NCBI GenBank assembly: GCA_003013855.2
Contig: ML058336.1
Coordinates: 744,001 to 808,000 of the forward strand
Length of the DNA stretch: 64,000 nucleotides
DNA from: Liriodendron chinense
Lineage: Eukaryota > Streptophyta > Magnoliopsida > Magnoliales > Magnoliaceae
Reading direction: 5' to 3'
In this document: positions 19,496 to 29,507 of the stretch, piece by piece
Numbering within the stretch: the stretch's first letter is position 1
How the letters are laid out: every line of letters begins with the position of its first letter
Translations under genes and position numbers: made by a program
Notes under the pieces: model-generated
The model's database searches: none
Told to the model about the DNA's origin: nothing
What the model saw: only the letters and a program-made list of their open reading frames with translations

Positions 19496-22484
19496 TCATT
19501 CCCTGATCTTACCCAAACCTAAACGGTCCATAAACAACTCTCCTCGAGCCGTTGCCGGGAGGCCAGCGGTATTCTCGAAGATCCTTCGCGCCTGAGATCC
19601 GCTACCCTCCCTCGCAAGCGCATCAGCAACTCCATTTGCCTCTCTAGGAACGAATAGAAATCTGATATTCTTGTCTTTATCCAGATTGACGATCCTCGTC
19701 CACCAGTACCACATATTCCAGGAGGGGATCCTGTTCTTGGCGAGCGCATTTACCATGCAGTGCGAGTCGCTTTCCACGACTATTCTCGTATATCCCCTCT
19801 CTACCCCTTGGACGAGCCCTTCCTGAATCGCTCACAATTCTGCTATGCCATTGGAACCTATTCCATACCCGCTTGAAAAGGTAAAAAGGAAATTCCCTTT
19901 TGAGTCTCTACCAGTCCCTCCTCCCCCTGAAAGGCCCGGGTTCCCTCTGGAAGAACCATTGACGTTAATTTTGCTCCATCCCTCTTCTGGCCTTGCCCAC
20001 CTCATGATGTTCGAGCTTCTCCTGATCTCGGTTTGGAATTTGAGCCCCAGCACCTGGAGGGCCATTTGCTTGACAAGGCTCGAATTCTTAGTGGGGGGAA
20101 GATCCGTGGAAATGCGGCAAAGCCAACTTCTAACCCTGTAGATTATCTTTTCTGCACCCACGTTTTCGCCTTCGAATCTCATAGCGTTTCTCGCATTCCA
20201 AATTTCCCACATGATAATGCTAGGGAGGATGCCTTTAAGGACTCCCCAACTGTCTGAAGTCGACGCCATTCTCCACCATTGCATAGCCCTCTCCACAGCC
20301 AATTGGCCGTTGATGAGGGAAATCTCCATGTGGGAGCTGAAGAAAGACTAGATAGTTGAAGCTAACTGACCCTTCGAAAAAAGATGATCCAGCGACTCCA
20401 CTAATGGGGTCCTGTCGGGGCCACAATAGTCACACTTGGAAGCGAGGGGGATGCCTTTTGCTTGAATCCTACCATCCACAGGGACGGCTCCATGAATCAC
20501 TTTCCACATGAAAATAGCAATTTTGGGGGGCGTTTTCGCATGCCAAACCCACTTGGACCAACTCTTGCGCGTCCCTGTTGGCCTGCAGGAATTCCACGCC
20601 GACAACACGCTGAAAATCCCTGACGGAGTGGCAGGCCAAATACAATGATCCTCTGCTTGCGACGTGCAGAAGCCCTTCTGCTGGATGTGCAAGATGACAA
20701 CTTGAGGCAGGGCCGGCAAAGCTGGAGAGTTGTTCTTGATGCCTTTTGGGCCTAACAGACCCTTCACTTGCATCTGCTTCTGATGCTGAGACAGCGGTGA
20801 GGTACATTTGGAGATGAGGGGACCGAGCCCTGTCTAGTTATCTCTCCAAAGACTGCCAATCAGACATATGGTGCGAGCCTCCAAGAGAGGGAACAGCTTA
20901 ACAATCCCATTCTAGAAAGGGGATCTCGAGGCTATGGGGCTCGAGGCTGATTTACCCAAAATGTCCTCCCTGTAGCGGCTTCTGATAAAATCTGTCCATG
21001 GGCTTTGGACTTGCAAGAACTTGACCCTCCACCCCAACTTCATCCTAAAGCTCTTCAAGATATCTTTCAAGCGTCTGATGCCCAACCCGCCTTCGATCGG
21101 AGGATTAGCAATCTTCGTCCAGCTTGCCCAATGCAATTTCTTCTTACCCTCCTTGCTGCCCCACAGAAAATTAGCAAACTCTGTTTCTAGCTGGTTAAGA
21201 ACCTTGGAAGGGATGTCTGACGCAGCCAGGAGATGAATAGTAATGCTGCATAAAACGTGCTTAATGAGAAGAAACCTACCTGCTTGGGAGAGGTATTTGG
21301 CCTGCCACCTAGCAACATAGCCGCGGATACGATTGAGCAAGGGGGAAAACATAGTGCAGTGCTGTCTACCTTTAAAAATAGGGACACCCAGGTAGTTAAG
21401 ATGGGTCGAGGCTTTTTGGATGTCCAGAACCCTCTCAATTTCCCGAATCCTCGTCGACGACAGCTTCTCCGAGGTGTAAACGTTGCTCTTTCTTCTGTTA
21501 ATCCGTTGGCCTGAGATCGCTTGGAACTTGGCAGGGAATTTTTTGACAGACTTAAGAGATGCGGTACTTCCATTAACGAACAACAGCGTGTCATCTGCGT
21601 ATAGCAGGTGAGAGATGTTCACACAACCCCTCCTCACTTTGTAAGGCGAGCAAAAGCCCCTTTCGCTTGACCTCTTAAAGCCCCGGCTGAAAACCTCTGC
21701 AGCTATAATGAAAAGGTAAGGGGAAATCGGGTCCCCTTAGCGAAGACCCCTGGTCGAGTTGAAGAATCCGCACGGCTCTCCGTTTACCAACAGAGAGAAC
21801 CAATTATCTTTCCAGCATTTCTCGAGAAGGGAAATGCATCTCTGGCTGAAACCGAATTTTCTGAGCACTACAATGAGGAATGGCCATTCAACTCTGTCGT
21901 AAGCTTTCTCAAGGTCTAATTTGAGAATGATATTGCCTCCTCTAATTTTCCAAGTCAATTTCTCTAAACAGCTCTTTAACCACAGTTATGTGTTCCGTCA
22001 TGGATCTCCCTTGAACAAAAGCACCTTGCTCCTTAGAGATTAATTTGGGGAGCTGCTTGGCCAGCCTGTTGGCTACCACCTTCGAAAAAATCTTGTAAAG
22101 GCAATTGCAAAGGCTGATAGGTCTATAGTCCGCAAACTTCCTTGGCGACTCGATTTTTGGAATCAGACAGATAAGAGTAGAGTTGATCACCCTAGGGAGC
22201 TCCCCTCCCTGGATGATAGCACTTATCGCTTTGTGAATGTCAGACCCCACAAAATCCCAGCAGGCTACATAGAAAGCACCTGAAAAACCGTCTGGGCCTG
22301 TGGCTCCGTCCTGAGGAAGGGCTGTCGCTGCCTCCTTGACCTCGTCCTACGTGGGAGCTTCAAGAAGAGCATCATTGTCAGCCTCTGATAAGCAAGTCGG
22401 AAAGTGCTCAAGAAAATTCTCAATAGGGTTGCAGCATTCAGATTTAAGAAGAGAGGAGAAGAATTGCACCGCTTCTGTCTTTAT

Positions 22485-22517
<33 letters not shown>

Positions 22518-23599
22518 ATCTGAAGTTCTGATACTGTTGCTCTGTAGGATATCTTTGATTAAAAGCCTGCGATTCCTCTCGGTGACCGAGTTAAAGAATT
22601 AAGCCGTGTTTCTGTCCCCCTCCTTCAGTTAGTCATTTCTGGCTTTCTGCTTCTAGAAGATTTCCTCCATCAGCTTCAGCTTCGCCAGATTTTCCTTCGC
22701 CTCTGGTAACCTGGTGGCGCTTAGTGAGTTAGGATCAACTTGAAGCTCTTGTTCTCCCCGCATGATCTCTTCCTCCTATTGCTTGATCTGTGTAAAGATG
22801 TTGCCAAAGATCTCTCTGTTCAGCAGCGCTAGCTTGGTGGTCTTCATTCTGCTAATAAGGAGGGAAACTGGATTACCGCCGGCTTCCACACCCACAGAAA
22901 GCCATGCTGATTTCACCATTGGGAGGAAGGCTTGATGCTGCAGCCACATTCGTTGGAAGCGAAATGGCTTCGGACCTGTCATCACACGAATTGGAAAAGA
23001 GAGGAGAAGGGGGGAGTGGTCTGAGTCCACCCTGGGTAAGTGGGTTACCTCAAAGGAAGGAAACATAGTGAACCAATCGTTGTTGCAAAGGGCCCTGTCC
23101 AGCCTCGCCCAAACCCGAGAGAGGCTGGACTGATTGTTACTCCAAGTGAAGGGGTTTCCATGGTAGCCCGCGTCACGGAGGGCCGACTGCTGCACAACTC
23201 CCATGAAATCAGCGATTGAAGTTGACAGGGTTCTGCTATGCCCTCCAATCCTTTCACTTCCAAACAGAATTTCGTTGAAATCCCCGCACACACACCAAGC
23301 ACCATTGTAAGATGAGGCAAGATTGTTCATATCCGCCCACAGATTTCTTCTCGAAACAGCCAAGCACTTCGCATAGACAAGAGAGAGGAGAAAACCCAGA
23401 TCTTCCCCCCTTCCTCAGCATTGGAGAAAGAGGAATGAAAACCTAGCTTTAGGCTCGACCTCACCCGCTTCCCATCCGAGAGCATCGGCTCCAGGATCAC
23501 CACCAAGCACAGCCTGAACTGAGAGATATATCTCTGAATTGTTCTACGCGTCCCCACGTTACCCACCCCTCGGGCATTCCACACAAGCATGCTATCCAT
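19496..23599 (-). pseudogene. LINE ORF2 (EN-RT-zf-RNase H), disrupted
   Basis: In coding order: an APE-type endonuclease N-terminus (MDSMLVWNARG) from 23,599; an internal deletion with frame change near 23,350 relative to the second LINE; then CVCGDFNEI and SDHSPLLL endonuclease motifs (23,363-22,776). RT follows (about 22,250-20,900) with DYRPISLCN, LDLEKAYDRVEW and the catalytic YADD near 21,600. Next are a zf-RVT region (about 20,700-20,350; CDYC...HLF) and an RNase H-like domain (about 20,030-19,500). Damage includes a frameshift at about 21,950, a TAA in place of Gln before GDP at about 21,733, and further frame changes. In RNase H the first catalytic Asp is Asn (VNGSSRGNPG), whereas the second LINE keeps DGS. 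A 32-base C run at 22,486-22,517 also interrupts it. Confidence 0.9.
22486..22517. repeat. Poly-C tract, 32 bases
   Basis: Uninterrupted C run on the + strand inside ORF2 (G run in coding sense). It is unusual for a plant genome and may be a real expansion or an assembly or sequencing artefact. Confidence 0.9.
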
Positions 23600-26054
23600 C
23601 CGTAACACATCCGGAGTTCACTGCCCTTCTATTTATTCTTCTTAGCCTATCAGCCCAGTCTTCTGGGCCTCTCTCAGGGATGTGTTTCATCCTGCATTTT
23701 TTTTTTTTTTTTTGGCCAACTTTCTGCTTGGATTGTTTCTGATCATGTCCCCTTTCTTCCTCTGTTCCACTGGCTATCTGATCACAGTTGATCTGTCTAT
23801 CCATTTCCTCTTGTCCCTGTGCTCTCACTTCCGACCTTGAAAGGCCTGTAATAGGTAGAGAGTTGTCTTGGTTTTGCTGGGTAATTATGGGTAGATCCTT
23901 GGTGAGGTAGGAAGAGATGTCGACTGTCAGATTTACCTGATCGAAATCTTCATTTCCATCTTGGAGAAGGGGTTGAGCAGCTACCATAGTGTGAGAGTCT
24001 GAGGAGATGGAGTTGAAGTCTTCTTCCTCTGGCAGCTCCAGCTGGTCACTTTCGTCATTCGAACAAGAGTTAGGAACCTGGTATTGCCATTCAAAGCCTC
24101 TGGTTTTAGCATCTTGTTCTACCCCAAGAAATGATCTTATCCTGGGACTATGGCCCTCTGAGAGCGACCCCATTCTGTTTCGGAGAGGCCATGGGTTTAA
24201 CATGAGCAACCCATTGGTCTCAGCTTGTGGAGGCTCCTGGACTCTTGGGCTCGTAGAGAGGTTTAGTTGGGTGTGTGTCTGAATCCAGGGCTGCTGGAGT
24301 CGATTTCTTGTGTCTTCTGTGAGCTGCACTCTAACTGAAGGAGGATTCCCCCTAGAGGCTGAGGAGGGACCCCTGTCAAGTAAGGTCTTTCTGGCAGAAT
24401 CATGTTCTTGCCCATTCTCCCTAATTTTATCACTCTCCAGGGTGCCAGAGATAGGCCCTTCTCTAGGTGATGTTGACTCAGGTACCCTCCTGGGCACATA
24501 GGGATGATGTTCATGGGAAGATAGGCTAGCGGCCTGAGCCTGGTCCAGGGCACAGACTATCACCTGTAGGCTTAGGTGAGCCTTCTGCAAATATGTGGCG
24601 TCCATACCTCCCACCCCCAAGGTTGCTTCCTTTGATTCCAGATACCCTTCCTTGGGAGGCTTAGGAGGGCTCTCTTGGGAGATAGGACGAGCACTTGACA
24701 GACACCCTGCCTTCAATCTGACAGCCTCCAGCGTTGCCGCTTGAACGAGTTCCCCGTCGCTCTCTTGGAGATCATAGCAAACAAGTGGAGTGCTAGCAAT
24801 GAAGGCCTGTTCTGGCAGGTCAGCGCTCCTCTCTGTTCTTCCCAATGAAGTATCTGACCTAGTGGGAACCCCCTGATGCTGGCCACCTTCCTCAAAAGGG
24901 GCTAGAGATACTTCTATTGGTTCTATCTTCGCGAAGATAGCAAATGCTTCTCCATTCGCCTTGAGCCTCAGAACTTGGTGTGCATTCACTCCTGGCTTGA
25001 GCTTAACTTTGACCCTTGCAAATACTTGGAATATACCGTACCTCGAGGTTGTATCTACTTCAGTCACTGTGCCGAAAAAATTGCCGAGGTCAACTATCAC
25101 CGATTCCATCCAAGCGTGGGATGGGATTCCAAATAGCCTCATCCATATACCCTCCCCTCCTAGGGCCATATCTGGCTTCCAGGGTTGGAGTGAATGAATG
25201 CCTATCTGCTGGTGGAGCTGCTTGTCTGAGATGAACTCTATAAGCTCCACTCTCGATTTAAAGGCTAGGAGGAAACGATTCGGCGCTATTCTAGTGACAT
25301 CTACCGCTGCAGATGAAAATTTGGATTCTCTGAGAGTCCAAATTATATGAAGGATAGGTAGATTCATCGCTGACGTTGTCATAACCACTACCATCTCAAG
25401 CTCTGACAGTTTCCTAGAAACTACTACTGGGTCTGCCACTGTAGTAATGTCTTCCTCCCTTAGACCGAGTGCTATTTCCTTCTGTTGGCTAGAGGAGGGA
25501 ATGTCCTTACCTTTGACCGCTTCGGAATAAGATAGGGGATGTGCTGTCCCTATTGATATGCGCATTACTGGTGCCGTCGTCAATCCTTCTAGGGTCTTGG
25601 GAGGGGCCGGACAGGGGATCCTGGATGTGGATCTCGGTCGCGCCACCCTCAAAGAGATCACCCTTCCTTCAATTCGCTGACCATCCAGCCGTCCTCTTGC
25701 AGCTTCCGCGTCATCTTCGTAAAGATAACGGACAAACGCAAAGCCTCGGGGTTTCATAGAATTTGGGGCTTTAGGTATCCAAATGTCTGTGATCTTGCCA
25801 TACTCGTTAAAGATCTGCTCTATGTCCCCTCGAGTCCAGCTGAAGGGGATGTTTCCAATGAATAGGCTGAAATCCCTCCCTCTTTTTCCTTTAGGCTTCA
25901 TCCGTTCCCATTCTTCCGTGGTGATTTCCTTTCCTAGCTGGCGGTTGTCGTTGAGGCAGCTTCTCTCATGTGAAGTGATTTGGGGTTGCAGAACCTGCTC
26001 CTCTATATGTTGCGTTGATATGGCGGTGGCGGCGTCCCCTTTGGGGGGCTCCAT
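23592..26054 (-). CDS. LINE ORF1, RRM-containing, intact
   Basis: An open frame of 820 residues. An RRM lies at about residues 60-140, with RNP2-like LFIGNI and RNP1-like RGFAFVRY. A DUF4283-like central region (about 210-380, containing WMRLFGIPSHAWMESV) and a long low-complexity Ser/Glu-rich part follow, and the end is basic with a KKKKK run. ORF1 proteins of plant L1 elements bind the element RNA and act as chaperones in the ribonucleoprotein. The start MEPPKGDAAT follows a 129-nt leader. The stop overlaps the ORF2 start by 8 nt (ATGGATAG), suggesting coupled termination and reinitiation. The frame is intact although ORF2 is dead, so the insertion is fairly young. ORFs on the opposite strand are shadows. 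Confidence 0.9.
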   Translation of the reverse strand: MEPPKGDAATAISTQHIEEQVLQPQITSHERSCLNDNRQLGKEITTEEWERMKPKGKRGRDFSLFIGNIPFSWTRGDIEQIFNEYGKITDIWIPKAPNSMKPRGFAFVRYLYEDDAEAARGRLDGQRIEGRVISLRVARPRSTSRIPCPAPPKTLEGLTTAPVMRISIGTAHPLSYSEAVKGKDIPSSSQQKEIALGLREEDITTVADPVVVSRKLSELEMVVVMTTSAMNLPILHIIWTLRESKFSSAAVDVTRIAPNRFLLAFKSRVELIEFISDKQLHQQIGIHSLQPWKPDMALGGEGIWMRLFGIPSHAWMESVIVDLGNFFGTVTEVDTTSRYGIFQVFARVKVKLKPGVNAHQVLRLKANGEAFAIFAKIEPIEVSLAPFEEGGQHQGVPTRSDTSLGRTERSADLPEQAFIASTPLVCYDLQESDGELVQAATLEAVRLKAGCLSSARPISQESPPKPPKEGYLESKEATLGVGGMDATYLQKAHLSLQVIVCALDQAQAASLSSHEHHPYVPRRVPESTSPREGPISGTLESDKIRENGQEHDSARKTLLDRGPSSASRGNPPSVRVQLTEDTRNRLQQPWIQTHTQLNLSTSPRVQEPPQAETNGLLMLNPWPLRNRMGSLSEGHSPRIRSFLGVEQDAKTRGFEWQYQVPNSCSNDESDQLELPEEEDFNSISSDSHTMVAAQPLLQDGNEDFDQVNLTVDISSYLTKDLPIITQQNQDNSLPITGLSRSEVRAQGQEEMDRQINCDQIASGTEEERGHDQKQSKQKVGQKKKKKCRMKHIPERGPEDWADRLRRINRRAVNSGCVTDG

Positions 26055-26183
26055 CCACGCGAGCCTGATCGGATTCCGGTCAGCGTTCAGGGTGCGGTTG
26101 GCAGATCAGCTAATCTGGTTCTATAAAAACTGTCCATTTACTCCAGAACACATTTCATAAGCTACCATGCAAAAATCACACTG

Positions 26184-26197
26184 TCTCGTAGTAGGGA
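26184..26197. repeat. Target-site duplication, right copy, LINE-1
   Basis: TCTCGTAGTAGGGA, identical to 19,218-19,231. The original site ran from 19,231 straight into CTTGATCGC at 26,198. Confidence 0.9.
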
Positions 26198-27970
26198 CTT
26201 GATCGCAATCTGTTATCGCAATCTGTTTATCTATTTCTTTTTTCCCTTTTTGTCAATAAATTGTGCACCATCTGTCAAAAAAAAAAAAAAAAAGACGTGC
26301 ATGCACAGACACATGGAATTTGCAGGCTTAAGAAGCAAATTTAGTGAAGATGAAGTTAAAATGACAAGTCAAGAAGAACGTACCGATGCACTAAATTTAA
26401 AAGGTAAACCTCCAAGGAGCTATAAACAACATGAGACATAATATACTCGAGGAATGCTACTATGATTTTCACTTCACAGAGTTATCTATGAAGCATAATC
26501 AAATCATATGCACATGTGGTGTTTAGGATCATTGATTTGGTACTGAGCCATCATATCAATGCAAAAGACCAAGGTCTTAGATGATCATCGGCCTATGGCT
26601 ATCTATTCAGTGGCTCCTAAACAGATGGTCAAAATTGAAATGAAAGATAATCCACATTTAACAAGCAAAACACAACATTAGTTTGAATTAAGGGCTACAG
26701 TCTATCCACACAGTGGCACCAGATCAATGATCTCAGTCAACATAAAGTTTTGCCATGAGTATTGTAGGGACTTGACTTCCATGAAGTGCATCTCACAACA
26801 TCATTTCTCTGTAGTTGAACATTAAAGAACAATGTCGCTTTTGAATACATTTGTGCCGGACACATTTTGACCACTCCTCAATTAGAACTGTCTATGACGA
26901 AACGAAAAGGAATAATTGGTCTTACCTATAATAAGCAAGTCCATCAATGAGAAGGCGAGTACCAACTGCCTCTTCTTCTACATACATGCATCACATGATT
27001 GTTTCCATCCAACTACAACAAATGTATTTACCAATCAGAGATTTGTTAAATACAAATTTTTAACCTTCACAAAAACATATAGAATCACACATTCCACAAA
27101 AAATGCTTGCCCACCACCACTAAACACATAAATTTTCAAAAGAAAATTTTACAAATAATCAGGTTTAGTAAATATGGTTTTTATTTCTCTATTTGTGCAC
27201 AAGAAAGAAAAAAAAAAGCATATAGTTGTGGATATCACATATGACACATGTGGGCACTAATTGTTGAATTTCTGTATTAGAAAGAACAAAGAAAATGAAC
27301 ATTAACAAAAAGAAAATGCTCATAGCAGATGGGGGCTTCAGTAGAGTGCTTAAAAAAAAAAATTCTCATAGTTGCCCCCATTTCTATGATAGTGAATGTC
27401 AGCCATCCATATTCGTAAAGAATCCCATCAACTGAAAACCAGTTCAAGATAAATAACAAAAAAAAAAAAAAGACTAGCTTGGGATGTCCTGATCAAGGAC
27501 ATGTTTCATCAAGTGTTTTCATTTATAAATTTTAGTATCAAAGCCTAATTATGTTGTAAAGGGGATCCTTAATCTGTGAAAGGGTAAGGCCTTGTCTTCT
27601 AGTTCTTCCATAATGGTTCTTACACATGGATTTATTATTTAGCTGTTTTATGTTTACAATGTTTAGTTCGGTTTTTTCGACTAATGCTCGACATTTATCA
27701 GGTTTTAGAGAAGAAACCAGGTAATCCCCTTCAACTCCACCAGAGCTTTGGACCAACTAAAATTGTACGTGAGTTTTGAACTAATTGAACAAGTTTGTAA
27801 TAGGAAATTTTGAATAAACCAAGCATCCAACTTCTAAGGTTCCCCCCCAAGAAATAAATAAATAAATAACAAAATATAAAAGAAGAAAAAAATAGGTAAT
27901 GATTTATCTCTTGTCCAAACAAGCCTAAAAACTGCATTTAGAAGAGCATGGTACAAGCTAATTAGAATAC
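26198..27970. other. Non-coding, possibly intronic or flanking
   Basis: AT-rich sequence with several A runs (26,278-26,294, 27,352-27,361, 27,459-27,471). I found no further HD-ZIP III exons on the minus strand beyond those at 27,971-28,396, and no other gene. Confidence 0.45.
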
Positions 27971-28050
27971 TTGCAGGAGAAAAATTTCTTGAGGCATTAT
28001 GGCGTCCTCCTGGCTATTTACAACATTTTCCAACTTAATGACCTCCAGTA
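27971..28050 (-). pseudogene. HD-ZIP III exon fragment (second)
   Basis: The minus strand reads LEVIKLE then NVVNSQEDAIMPQEIFLLQ. This matches the ATHB-15/CORONA segment just after the conserved HTIEHEE, and it ends in a GT donor (CAA|GTATTC) where family members have an intron. The splice acceptor AAG|TA leaves only two bases before the Leu codon, although the preceding exon ends in phase 0. One base is therefore missing and the frame is broken. Several normally conserved residues (GLGHSPEDA and PRD) are changed, consistent with a decaying copy. Confidence 0.7.
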
Positions 28051-28210
28051 CTTGTTTACAGCAATAACCGCAACAGCAAATTTCTTTTACATCAAATTGA
28101 AAGGATTTCAGTTGCACATCTCACATAAATATGCTTCAGAATGGCAGGGGCCATAAACTAGGAATGAGCAATCACATTGATGAGCATAACTAGAAACAAG
28201 AATAGCTTGC

Positions 28211-28396
28211 CTCTTCATGCTCAATCGTGTGAGCCAGTGGAAGGATAACCTGGCCTCTATAGCCACCAACTCGAGACACGACTGAACCACAGGGGCCAGC
28301 TTTAACGGCTGCAGCCAAATAAACATTAATGTTGTTATCAGCCCATTCTGATCGGTGCTCCCGCAAAAATCTAAGGGGCACAACAGGAGTCACATT
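28211..28396 (-). pseudogene. HD-ZIP III exon (ATHB-15-like, after START domain)
   Basis: A 186-bp, 62-codon exon begins right after a clean acceptor (TTTCTTACAG). It contains PLRFLREHRSEWADNN, YLAAAVKAGPCGS and QVILPLAHTIEHEE. The wording AAAVKAGPC and ADNNI points to the ATHB-15/CORONA branch of class III HD-ZIP transcription factors, which control meristem and vascular patterning. Both borders match the family's exon limits (NV...HEE). The donor reads GAG|GCAAGC, a GC rather than GT donor. No homeodomain, leucine zipper, START core or MEKHLA exons are found nearby, so this is a fragment. It may be cargo of the CACTA element that starts at 17,883, or a remnant of a local duplication. Confidence 0.85.
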
Positions 28397-29159
28397 CTGT
28401 AAGAAAAAAAAAACTAGGTAGATAAAAGTAAGAAAATAATTGCAGTCTGAAAGATAGGAAATGGAAACATGGCAAGCAAGGAAAAACAAGGAAGAAAGAT
28501 TAGAGAACCATACAAGAACTTTAACACTGAACATCTTATGAAAGTGAATATATAGATGATTTATAGCAAAATAGTAGGTGACTAATTTAAGGGACATTGG
28601 TTGTTGAGTTCATTGCACTTATAGATAGCTTTCTAACTCTGATCGAGCCCATTAAAGAGTATCCTGAGAAATGGAATGTATCTCATATCCTAAAACTACC
28701 ATACTTTGTAAAGCCCTGCCTAATTGATATATTGGTTTGGCTAAAAATGCAATAAGCAAAAACTATTATCCATGAAAACCATGGAAATTGTCATGGATCA
28801 ACCAGAAAAATTACATACCCTTCAGGCTAATCAGACATTAAATTAAGTTTGGATCAAATCAACCATTCGACTATGTTTCTGCCTGGCTAAATAACAACAA
28901 TGAAAGAAAGAAAGAAATTTCCTAATCATATATTGCACAGCCTTCAAAACCACCTGCTATCCAGAAGAAAGAGGAGAGCAAATCATGGAAACTGAATTTC
29001 AAGCATTCTTTGATTGAAGAAAACTTCATTTATTTTTTTAAGTCCTTTTTTTTTTATGGTAAAAAAATCAATGTGGGACCAATCTTCCTCCTCAACAAAA
29101 AAAAGAAAAAAAAAGAAGCCCAACTTCCAAATATGAGAACATCTTTAGTGCGGCTCTTA

Positions 29160-29206
<47 letters not shown>

Positions 29207-29348
29207 ATGAAATTGAGCTAAAAACCACCAATATAAAAAGCTTTTAGTTAGGTCATAGATCATTTAGTCTTTTCTTATTATCTCTATTTGCATCTCTTTT
29301 TTCCCTTTCCCTTGCGCTTTTACAGTCTTCCACTGGTACCAACTCACT
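28397..29348. other. Non-coding, with (GA)n
   Basis: Upstream of the HD-ZIP III exon on the minus strand and AT-rich. A (GA)n microsatellite lies at about 29,164-29,206. The preceding START exon is not present. Confidence 0.45.
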
Positions 29349-29366
29349 GTTTCTAACATGGTGGTT
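29349..29366. repeat. Target-site duplication, left copy, LINE-2
   Basis: GTTTCTAACATGGTGGTT (18 bp), repeated exactly at 36,106-36,123. Confidence 0.92.
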
Positions 29367-29507
29367 TTTTTTCTCTCAAAAGATTTCATATCATATCACC
29401 TAAAAAGGGACTTTACAATGCGACCATTCATGCAGCCACCATAACAAAAAAAGAGGAGGCCACCTATCATATACTCCCGGTTAACCATTGAAACTACCAG
29501 CGACCCA

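Larger units (their letters stand above)
19232..26183 (-). mobile_element. Near full-length L1-type LINE, first copy
   Basis: A 6.95-kb non-LTR retrotransposon on the minus strand. The poly(A) tail appears as a T run at 19,232-19,246, and the 5' end lies against the right TSD. It has a 129-nt leader, an intact ORF1 (26,054-23,592) and an ORF2 with endonuclease, reverse transcriptase, zinc-binding and RNase H regions but several disruptions. Domain order and the C-terminal RNase H fit plant L1 elements. The 14-bp TSDs make the borders firm. It is immobile on its own because ORF2 is broken. Its ORFs resemble those of the second LINE at 29,367-36,105 in layout but are clearly diverged, so they are different subfamily members. 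Confidence 0.93.

Noticed and set aside
25541..26160. Several + strand ORFs over LINE ORF1
   Set aside because: They are shadows of the intact minus-strand ORF1 with RRM motifs.
17862..29256. 15-bp direct repeat TTTAGTTAGGTCATA at 17,862 and 29,242, suggesting one large insertion
   Set aside because: A 15-base match is expected by chance about once or twice in a window of this size, and CACTA elements make only 3-bp duplications.
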